From contig CAILCO010000084.1 in assembly GCA_903832735.1 (NCBI GenBank), positions 1 through 64,000 of the forward strand: a stretch of DNA of 64,000 bases, given 5' to 3'. The position numbers and the translations under genes were made by a program. This document shows positions 57,638 through 64,000 of the stretch, piece after piece. This DNA comes from an uncultured Sterolibacterium sp. Lineage in GTDB: Bacteria > Pseudomonadota > Gammaproteobacteria > Burkholderiales > Rhodocyclaceae. The notes beneath the pieces were generated by a model. That model saw nothing but the letters and a program-made list of their open reading frames with translations. It had not been told where the DNA came from and made no database searches. The stretch's first letter is position 1; the number at the start of each line of letters is the position of its first letter.

Positions 57638-58893
57638 CAGCGGTCTCCCCGTTCGCGGGAGCGCAGCGCATCGCGCGAACGCAGCGCCGCCTGGCTATCC
57701 GGCTTGTCTAGCTGCGGCGGCACGTCGCCCGAGGGCGGCGCCGACTGGCGCACCGCCACTTCCGGAACAGCCGCTACAGCGGGAGCCGCCGCGGTTGCGC
57801 CTGCCGCCTGCATCAGTTTGTCGAGCGGCAGGTAGAGCAGGTTGTTGCCGCCCTTCGCATCGATCATGATTTTGCTGGAGTTGGACAGGACCTGCTGCAC
57901 GGTGTCGAGGTACATGCGCTGCCGCGTCACTTCAGGCGCCTTGCTGTATTCGGACAAAATCTGTTTGAAGCGGCTGGCCTCGCCTTCGGAATTGGCGACG
58001 ACGCGACTCTTGTAGCCATTGGCTTCCTCGAAGAGACGCGAGGCCGCACCGCGCGCCCGGGGTATTACATCGTTGGCATAGGCCTGCCCCTCATTGACCT
58101 GACGATCCCGGTCCTGACCCGCCTTGACCGCATCGTCGAAGGCTGCCTGGACCTGCTCCGGCGGCTGCACGTTCTGCAAGGTCAGTTTCGAGACCAGGAT
58201 GCCGGTCTTGTAGCGATCGAGGATTTCCTGCATCAATTTGCTCGCCTGGGTAGCCACCTGTTCACGGCCCTCGTAGAGGGCGAAGTCCATCTTGCTCTTG
58301 CCAACGATCTCGCGCATGGCCGCCTCTGCCGCCTGCAGCACAGAATCATCGGGATTGCGATTGCTGAACAAATATTCCTGAGGATCCTTGACGAACCACT
58401 GCACGGCAAACTGGATGCTGACGATATTTTCATCATCGGTGAGCATCAACGCCTCTTTCAACACCCGGTTCTTGTCCGAGCCGCGGTAACCGATCTCGAC
58501 CACGCGCACGTCGTTCAGGCGGACGATCTCATTCGTCTGCACCGGATAAGGTAGACGCCAATGCAATCCAGGCTCGGTCGTCTGGGAATAACGGCCGAAG
58601 GTTAATACCACGCCGCGCTGGCTGGCTTCGACGATGTAGAAGCCGCTGGCCAGCCATACCACCAGCACCAGAACGGTGAGGAGGCCGATGCCGCCGCCGA
58701 ATTGGCGCAGATTGAAAGGCGGCCGCGGCTCACCGCCACCGGCCCCGCCGCCTCCCGCTCCGCCTTTCCTGCCGAACAGCGCTGACAGACGCCGGTTTAC
58801 GTCGCGCCACAGTTCTTCCAGGTCCGGCGGTCCGCCGCCCTTGTTGCCACCGGGATCGGGTTTATTTCCCCAACCGTGGTCGTTTAGCGACAT
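57637..58893 (-). CDS. hflK: HflK, FtsH protease modulator
   Basis: HflK is the partner of HflC. From the ATG at 58893 (MSLNDHGWGN) the protein has 418 residues: a Gly/Pro-rich cytoplasmic N-terminus (about 1-60), a membrane segment (about 68-88), the SPFH domain with VEASQRGVVLTFGRY (about 90-104), a coiled coil (about 270-330) and a Pro-rich C-terminus. The ORF-track start is 13 codons earlier and less typical. It lies 62 nt after hflX. Confidence 0.95.
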   Translation of the reverse strand: MSLNDHGWGNKPDPGGNKGGGPPDLEELWRDVNRRLSALFGRKGGAGGGGAGGGEPRPPFNLRQFGGGIGLLTVLVLVVWLASGFYIVEASQRGVVLTFGRYSQTTEPGLHWRLPYPVQTNEIVRLNDVRVVEIGYRGSDKNRVLKEALMLTDDENIVSIQFAVQWFVKDPQEYLFSNRNPDDSVLQAAEAAMREIVGKSKMDFALYEGREQVATQASKLMQEILDRYKTGILVSKLTLQNVQPPEQVQAAFDDAVKAGQDRDRQVNEGQAYANDVIPRARGAASRLFEEANGYKSRVVANSEGEASRFKQILSEYSKAPEVTRQRMYLDTVQQVLSNSSKIMIDAKGGNNLLYLPLDKLMQAAGATAAAPAVAAVPEVAVRQSAPPSGDVPPQLDKPDSQAALRSRDALRSRERGDR

Positions 58894-58955
58894 CAGAATA
58901 CCTGCGATCACTGGTCTGCTTTCAGGAGTCAATCATTACGCCGGCTAGGGCGATA

Positions 58956-60080
58956 TCAGGCAGCATCGGCCTGGGATGGCATTCGTGAAGCATGTTCGCG
59001 CGCCGCCTCGGCCAAGGTCGCACGAAGCAGATCGACGCCTTCGCCGCTCATGGCACTCAAACGAACGCGCGAAATTTTAGCATATTCGTCACGCTCCACC
59101 CCGGGCGCGGCCGCGGTGGCGTCGATCTTGTTCCAGATCAGGATCTGCGGCACGCTGGCTGCGCCGATTTCGATCAGGACTTTGTTCACGGCGTCGATCT
59201 GCTGCTGACGATCGGCACTGGCCGAATCGACCACATGCAGCAGCAGGTCGGCACTGGCCGTCTCTTCCAGGGTGGCCTGGAAAGCGGCGACGAGGGAGTG
59301 CGGCAGATCGCGGATGAAGCCTACCGTATCGGAGATCACGATCTGCCCTGCCCCGGCCAGGAACAGGCGGCGGGAAGTGGTGTCGAGTGTGGCGAAGAGC
59401 TGATCTGCGGCCAGACTCCCGGCCTTGGTCAGCGCGTTGAACAGAGTCGACTTCCCGGCGTTGGTATAACCGACGAGCGAGACCGCCAGCAGATCGCGTT
59501 TGATTCGCGCCCGACGCTGCACGGCACGCTGGCGTTCGAGCTGCTGCAGTCGCTCCTTGAGCAGGGCGACGCGCTTGCCGAGCAACCTCCTGTCGGTCTC
59601 GAGTTGGGTTTCGCCCGGACCGCGCAAGCCGATGCCGCCTTTCTGTCTTTCGAGGTGGGTCCAACCGCGCACCAGGCGCGTAGACAGACGCTGCAACTGA
59701 GCCAACTCGACTTGCAGCTTGCCTTCGTGGCTTTTCGCGCGCAAGGCGAAGATATCGAGGATCAGCGCGGAACGATCGATGACGCGGCAGTCCAGCGCCT
59801 TTTCCAGATTGCGCTGCTGCGCCGCTGAGATTTCATGGTTGAAGATCACCAGTTCGGCTGCGTGAGCACGCGCAGCAACGGCGATCTCCCCGACCTTGCC
59901 ACGACCTGCAAATGTGGCGGCATCGGGCGCCTGGCGCCTGCCCTGCACCAGAGCTTTTTTCCTGGCGCCAACGCTGGCAGCAAGCAATTCAAATTCTGCC
60001 AGACGCTCGGCATAATCACCGGCGCCGAAATCCAGTTGCACCAGAATGGCACTCTCGCCGCTTGCGGGACGTTCAAACAT
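58956..60080 (-). CDS. hflX: Ribosome-associated GTPase HflX
   Basis: HflX splits stalled or heat-damaged ribosomes. From the ATG at 60080 (MFERPASGES) the protein has 374 residues. The N-terminal HflX domain has AGRGKVGEI (about 60-68) and GPGETQLETDRRL (about 155). The GTPase domain carries the P-loop GYTNAGKST (about 200), DTVGFIRDLP (about 246) and NKID (about 314). The ORF-track extension upstream is out of keeping with the family. It follows hfq by 40 nt. Confidence 0.95.
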   Translation of the reverse strand: MFERPASGESAILVQLDFGAGDYAERLAEFELLAASVGARKKALVQGRRQAPDAATFAGRGKVGEIAVAARAHAAELVIFNHEISAAQQRNLEKALDCRVIDRSALILDIFALRAKSHEGKLQVELAQLQRLSTRLVRGWTHLERQKGGIGLRGPGETQLETDRRLLGKRVALLKERLQQLERQRAVQRRARIKRDLLAVSLVGYTNAGKSTLFNALTKAGSLAADQLFATLDTTSRRLFLAGAGQIVISDTVGFIRDLPHSLVAAFQATLEETASADLLLHVVDSASADRQQQIDAVNKVLIEIGAASVPQILIWNKIDATAAAPGVERDEYAKISRVRLSAMSGEGVDLLRATLAEAAREHASRMPSQADAA

Positions 60081-60120
60081 GCATGTGGCCAGGGCTAGAC
60101 CCGGCGCCCCGACGGGGACA

Positions 60121-60357
60121 TCAATCCTCGCCGTCGTCCTGGGCGATGGACACCGGACGGGCCGGGACCACCGTGGAGATGGCGTGTTTGTAGACCATCT
60201 GCGTGACCGTGTTCTTGAGCAGCACCACGTACTGATCGAAGGAGTCGATATGGCCTTGCAACTTGATGCCATTGACCAGGTAGATCGAGACCGGAATATG
60301 CTCCTTGCGTAGCGTATTCAGAAACGGGTCTTGTAATAGTTGCCCTTTATTGCTCAT
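60121..60357 (-). CDS. hfq: RNA chaperone Hfq
   Basis: Hfq is a hexameric Sm-like protein that pairs small RNAs with target mRNAs. The 78-residue protein has the Sm1 motif ([20 protein letters not shown], split, about 22-42) and the Sm2 motif [10 protein letters not shown] (about 56-65), with the proximal-face [10 protein letters not shown]-terminus. The acidic tail (QDDGED) is short. AGAGGA precedes the start. hfq-hflX-hflK-hflC is the conserved order. Confidence 0.98.
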   Translation of the reverse strand: MSNKGQLLQDPFLNTLRKEHIPVSIYLVNGIKLQGHIDSFDQYVVLLKNTVTQMVYKHAISTVVPARPVSIAQDDGED

Positions 60358-60450
60358 GGTGGTCCTCTATTCTGGTTCTTGAAAGACTAATGTAAAACAT
60401 TTTCGCTGCCTATACCAGAACGTCAAATCACTGGACGTCGGCATTCGGCC

Positions 60451-61773
60451 TCAATTCCGAACGAAGGGGTTCGTCGAGGTCTTGAACTGAACCCGCAGGG
60501 GCGTGCCCTGCAGTTGGAACTGTTCCATGAAGGTCCGCTCCAGGTAGCGCCGATAGCTGTCCGGCACATGCTCCAGAGCGTTGCCGTGAATCACGATAAT
60601 CGGCGGATTGCTGCCTCCCTGGTGGGCATAGCGCAACTTCGGCCGGGTGGCACCGTGGCGCGGCGGCTCCTGCTTGGCGACCGCATCCTGCAATGCGCGC
60701 GTCAGCTGCGGCGTCGGCAATTTGGCCATGGCGGCGGCCCACGCGCGGTCGACCGAGGCCAGCAAGCCATTCACGCCTTCGCCCTTCAACGCCGAAACAT
60801 AATGGATGCGGGCGAAGCCGAGGAAATTCAACTTGCGCTCGATGTCTTGCTTGATCTGGCTGCGCCGGTATTCATCGACCGCATCCCATTTATTCACCGC
60901 CAGCACCAGGGCGCGTCCGGCCTCAATGGCGAAACCGGCGATATGCGCATCCTGATCCGAGATCTCCTGGCTAGCGTCCACCATCAGCACCACCACGTTG
61001 CACTGTTCCACCGCCTGCAGGGTTTTGATCACCGAGAATTTCTCTATCGTCTCGAACACCTTGCCGCGGCGTCGCAGCCCTGCCGTGTCGATCAGTGTAT
61101 AGGCACGGCCGTTGCGCTCGAACGGCACTTCGATCGCGTCGCGCGTCGTACCCGGCATGTCGAAGGCGATGACCCGCTCTTCGCCAAGCAGGGTATTGAT
61201 CAGCGTGCTTTTTCCGACATTGGGGCGCCCTGCGACGGCGACGCGGGGACCCGGGCCAACTTCCGGTTCTTCACGCTCTTCCGGGAAGGGCGAAAGCGCT
61301 TCCTCGACCAGCTCGCGCACCCCCTCGCCGTGCGCCGACGAAATAACCAGCGGGACGCCGCAGCCGAGTTCGTGGAACTCCGCGGCAAACACCGCGCGGT
61401 TAACCCCCTCGCCCTTATTCACCACCAGCAACAGCGGCCGGCCGCTCTTTCTCAGGCGATCGGCGATGACCTTGTCCTGAGGCGTGACCCCGGCCCGGCC
61501 ATCGACGACGAAGAGCAGGACGTCGGCCTCGGCGATTGCCGCTTCCGCCTGACGCGCCATCTCGTGCAGGATGCCTTCCTTGGCCTGAGGTTCGAAGCCG
61601 CCGGTATCGACGACCAGATAGGGCCTGTCGCCCTGGCGACCATGGCCGTAATGGCGGTCGCGCGTGAGTCCTGGAATATCGGCGACCAAGGCATCTCGGG
61701 TCTTGGTCAGCCGATTAAACAGCGTTGACTTGCCGACGTTGGGGCGTCCAACTATGACCAGCGTGGGCTTCAA
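60451..61773 (-). CDS. der: Ribosome biogenesis GTPase Der
   Basis: Der has two GTPase domains in tandem and is needed for 50S subunit maturation. The 440-residue protein has P-loops GRPNVGKST at about 8-16 and again at about 181-189, DTGG and DTAG switch II motifs, NKGE and NKWD guanine-specificity motifs, and a C-terminal KH-like domain. It follows bamB after 186 nt of non-coding sequence that includes a dispersed repeat. Confidence 0.97.
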   Translation of the reverse strand: MKPTLVIVGRPNVGKSTLFNRLTKTRDALVADIPGLTRDRHYGHGRQGDRPYLVVDTGGFEPQAKEGILHEMARQAEAAIAEADVLLFVVDGRAGVTPQDKVIADRLRKSGRPLLLVVNKGEGVNRAVFAAEFHELGCGVPLVISSAHGEGVRELVEEALSPFPEEREEPEVGPGPRVAVAGRPNVGKSTLINTLLGEERVIAFDMPGTTRDAIEVPFERNGRAYTLIDTAGLRRRGKVFETIEKFSVIKTLQAVEQCNVVVLMVDASQEISDQDAHIAGFAIEAGRALVLAVNKWDAVDEYRRSQIKQDIERKLNFLGFARIHYVSALKGEGVNGLLASVDRAWAAAMAKLPTPQLTRALQDAVAKQEPPRHGATRPKLRYAHQGGSNPPIIVIHGNALEHVPDSYRRYLERTFMEQFQLQGTPLRVQFKTSTNPFVRN

Positions 61774-61792
61774 TGAGTCTCCCTCTAACTTT

Positions 61793-61838
61793 CATGGCTC
61801 CGAAGAACCACCCCGCATGATGAAATGGCGGGGCGTCG
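61793..61838. repeat. Dispersed intergenic repeat, copy B
   Basis: This is the second copy of the element at 34,042. Here CCCCGC (61811-61816) and GCGGGG (61828-61833) form a perfect stem, making the copy a better hairpin than copy A. It lies in the 186-nt gap between bamB and der (61,774-61,959). The same gap also has CTCCCC-GCGA-GGGG on the minus strand near 61,888-61,899, another small hairpin. Nothing else is recognised in the gap. Confidence 0.6.
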
Positions 61839-61959
61839 TAATGCTTCAAGCGGGCAAAGGTCCGGCCGTGCCCGCCCCTCCCACCCCCCTCGCGGGGAGG
61901 CTACCAACCGGCTCGCTGCGCTCGAACCTCACACTGCTCGCTTGACAACGTATTTCACA

Positions 61960-63111
61960 CTAATGCACGGACAGGGAATACAGGCCGCCGTTTCTGGTCT
62001 GCACCAGGAAGTTCCCGTCCACGATGCGCTGCGGCTGAGCGGAGATGGTACTGCCATCGGTGGCCAGGCGCGCCGCGAAGGCACCGTCGCCGCTATTCAA
62101 AAGATGCACGAAGCCCTGATAATCCGCCACGGCGACATGCTTGCCCAGGGCAAGGGGACGGGACAGGCCGCGCATCAGCAGCTTGTCCTGCTTCCACAAA
62201 CTGGAGCCATTGGCCCGATCGAGCGCCAGGATCGCACCCTTGTCGTCGCTGACATAGACGCTTTTCGCATCCATGTCGAGGCCGGCGATGCTGGATATCT
62301 CTCGCGACCAAAGTTGGCTGCCGTTGTTCATGTCAAAACAGGCGACCCGCCCCTGATAGGCGACGGCGCAGACTTCGCGGCCGTCGACGACAGGCACGCT
62401 GGTAATGTCCGCGATACGTTCAAGCTCCGTGGCGCCCTTGGGCTGCGCGACCGTCGCCTCCCACAATGCCGAGCCATTGGCATTGGCCACCGCGACCAGT
62501 TTACCGCCCGGGAAGCCCGCCAGGATGGCGTTGCCAGACAACAACACGCCGACATTGCTGCGCAGGGCGAGGGCCGGGGTGCTGCGCTGGTAGACCCAGC
62601 GCCGTTTACCGTTGGCAGCTTCGAAAGCGAATAATCGCGAATCGCCGCTGCGCACGACCACGAGCCCATCGCCGACCGCAGGCGCCGCCAGCACTTCGGA
62701 GCTGACACGCGCAATCCATGCCGTCTGTCCCGTTTGCGCATCGAAGGCCAGCACCTCGCCCTTGGGCGTTCCGATCACGACCAGTTTGCCGTCGCTGCCG
62801 ACCCCGCCGGACAAGCCTTGTCCTGCATTGATGCGCCAGACCTGGCGGCCGCCGTCGAAGCGCGCCAGCGTGCCGTCGCGGTCCGCCGCATAGACACTTT
62901 GCCCAACCAGCGCCGGAGTGAATATGGTTTCTTCGCTAGCTCCGACATTCGCTTGCCAATTCACGTGGAGTTCCGCCGTCGCGGTGATCGGGGTGAGCGG
63001 CGCGATCTTGGGTCCGCTCGAGGAAAACGGGTTGAACTTGTCGAGGGTCGAACAGCCGCCCGCGAGCAAGCCCAGCAATATCACCGGAAGCCAGCGACTG
63101 CAGGGTCTCAC
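61960..63111 (-). CDS. bamB: Outer membrane assembly lipoprotein BamB
   Basis: BamB is an eight-bladed beta-propeller lipoprotein of the BAM complex that folds outer-membrane proteins. The 383-residue protein has a lipoprotein signal with lipobox LLAGGC (Cys20) and repeated PQQ-like blade motifs such as VYAADRDGTLARFD (about 73-86), VLAFDAQTGQTAW and CFDMNNGSQLWSR. Its start overlaps the yfgM stop (ATGA). Confidence 0.94.
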   Translation of the reverse strand: MRPCSRWLPVILLGLLAGGCSTLDKFNPFSSSGPKIAPLTPITATAELHVNWQANVGASEETIFTPALVGQSVYAADRDGTLARFDGGRQVWRINAGQGLSGGVGSDGKLVVIGTPKGEVLAFDAQTGQTAWIARVSSEVLAAPAVGDGLVVVRSGDSRLFAFEAANGKRRWVYQRSTPALALRSNVGVLLSGNAILAGFPGGKLVAVANANGSALWEATVAQPKGATELERIADITSVPVVDGREVCAVAYQGRVACFDMNNGSQLWSREISSIAGLDMDAKSVYVSDDKGAILALDRANGSSLWKQDKLLMRGLSRPLALGKHVAVADYQGFVHLLNSGDGAFAARLATDGSTISAQPQRIVDGNFLVQTRNGGLYSLSVH

Positions 63112-63773
63112 GACTGGGGCCCCAACGACTCGCGCTTGATCTGCAACACTTCGCGGTAAGCGCTGCGGCGCTGCTCCGCCGCGCCCTTCTCGGCTTCGTC
63201 GAGTTTGGCCAGCGCTGCGTCATAGGCTACCTTCGCTTCTGCGTTCTTGCCCTGGGCGGCGAGGATGTCGCCCTTCTGCTCGGCGTAGCGCGGCGCAAAC
63301 GGCGCCGCGGGCTCGGCTGCAAGTTGCTTCAGCGCTTCATCGTAGGACTTCTCGTCCTCCAGCACTGCCGCCAGGCGCAGCCGCGCCAGGTCGCGCAATT
63401 CCCGGTCCTTGGCATGTTCTGCGGCCCAGGCGAACTGCAGTTTGGCGGTCTTTAGGTCGCCGCTCTCGGTCTGCGCCTTGGCCGACAGCAGCGCCGCAAG
63501 GCCGGCATAGGTGGTCGAGGAGAACTTGTCGATCAGTTCGCCGGCCGCCTCGCGCGCTTTCTTGGCATCGTGTGCAGCGACCGCCTGTTCCAGCGCGCCA
63601 TACACGGCTCCGGCCTGCGCCGCCTGGCTACGCTGCCACCAGTTCCATGCCTGCCATGCGACCATGCCCAGCGCGACTGCGACGACGAGCGCCGTCACCA
63701 GATTGCCGTACTGCTTCCACCAGGTCTTCAGTTCGTCGAGCTGTTCCTGTTCTTCGAGGTCATACACCGCCAT
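63108..63773 (-). CDS. yfgM: YfgM/tetratricopeptide ancillary translocon subunit
   Basis: YfgM is an inner-membrane protein with periplasmic TPR repeats that contacts SecYEG and periplasmic chaperones. From the ATG at 63773 (MAVYDLEEQEQLDELKTWW) the protein has 221 residues: a short cytoplasmic N-terminus, one membrane segment (about 23-42) and helical TPR repeats (about 50-205). It lies between hisS and bamB as in most proteobacteria and overlaps the end of hisS by 14 bases. Confidence 0.92.
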   Translation of the reverse strand: MAVYDLEEQEQLDELKTWWKQYGNLVTALVVAVALGMVAWQAWNWWQRSQAAQAGAVYGALEQAVAAHDAKKAREAAGELIDKFSSTTYAGLAALLSAKAQTESGDLKTAKLQFAWAAEHAKDRELRDLARLRLAAVLEDEKSYDEALKQLAAEPAAPFAPRYAEQKGDILAAQGKNAEAKVAYDAALAKLDEAEKGAAEQRRSAYREVLQIKRESLGPQS

Positions 63774-64000
63774 GTTCGTCTTCCCAATCAAAAAGTAGTT
63801 CGCCGATCGCCTCGGCGAGTTGATCGAATGCCACCCGCCGCTGTTGCTGCGATTCGTCGCGCAACGGCTTCAGCGATACCTCGTTCGCAGCCGCCTCGAT
63901 GTCGCCGATGATCACGGCGAGCGCCGCGCCCGAGGCATCGGCGCGTTTCATTTGCGCCTTGAAGCTGCCGCCGCCGCAATGCAGTTGCACCGCGAAAGCG
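63760..64000 (-). CDS. hisS: Histidyl-tRNA synthetase, C-terminal part (cut by window edge)
   Basis: Only the last 79 codons are inside the window. The sequence CGGGSFKAQMKRADASGA, then AVIIGDIEAAANEVSLKPLR, is the HisRS anticodon-binding domain. The protein ends LLFDWEDEHGGV. The upstream part lies beyond position 64,000. The neighbour order hisS-yfgM-bamB-der confirms identity. The ORF-track start (GTG at 63990) is internal. Confidence 0.9.
   Translation of the reverse strand, partial: AFAVQLHCGGGSFKAQMKRADASGAALAVIIGDIEAAANEVSLKPLRDESQQQRRVAFDQLAEAIGELLFDWEDEHGGV

Overview
The window reads as a chromosomal segment of a high-GC betaproteobacterium, most likely from the Rhodocyclales. The protein families, the gene order leuCDB-asd-fimV-truA-trpFBA-accD-folC-dedD-cvpA-purF-metZ and the block hisS-yfgM-bamB-der-hfq-hflXKC-hisZ-purA are typical of that class. 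Genus-level assignment is inference; no rRNA is present.

Layout. 1-4,800: ppiB and lpxH, a compositionally distinct recQ, and convergent rhlE. 4,840-21,500 (minus): one long biosynthetic run for leucine, aspartate-family, tryptophan, fatty-acid, folate, purine and methionine synthesis, with fimV inside. 21,579-25,931 (minus): an MFS carrier, aroC, a fadD-type ligase and ferredoxin fdxA. 26,138-27,827: a small XRE regulator, then a radical SAM protein divergent from queD. 27,849-31,723 (plus): a translationally coupled acyl-CoA catabolic cassette (acyl-CoA synthetase, GST, MaoC, SnoaL-like, MaoC). 31,776-34,037: a CBS protein and two tandem ModA-like periplasmic binding proteins without an ABC partner.

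34,038-34,623 is the only gene-poor stretch above 300 bases. It holds a copy of a dispersed repeat, a probable unannotated small RNA with its own promoter and strong intrinsic terminator, and the C-terminal remnant of an EAL-domain protein. 34,624-41,298 (minus): a TolA/TonB-like protein with a 15-bp tandem repeat, then a Tat-exported molybdenum hydroxylase pair that runs directly into soxX-soxY-soxZ-soxA and a DUF2147 gene. soxX appears to begin at CTG, and SoxY lacks the usual GGCGG tail. 41,362-44,363: an MFS_3 exporter, a protein fusing an archaeal-type CTP-dependent riboflavin kinase domain to a HAD phosphatase, and a small unknown.

44,505-46,783: small unknowns, an hsp20 gene with a candidate ROSE-type RNA thermometer and a palindromic, apparently divergent sigma-32 promoter, a YkgJ-type protein and tRNA-Ser(UGA). 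46,991-50,716: a BAX-inhibitor-1 family membrane protein, rlmD, an MFS carrier and a small channel-like membrane protein. 50,727-64,000 (minus): rlmB, rnr, purA, hisZ, a DUF2065 gene, hflC, hflK, hflX, hfq, der, bamB, yfgM and the 3' end of hisS, with tRNA-Leu(CAG) on the plus strand between rnr and purA.

The strongest candidates for something undescribed are the riboflavin kinase-HAD fusion, the structured small RNA at 34,282-34,421, and the coupling of a molybdenum hydroxylase to an atypical SoxXYZA set.
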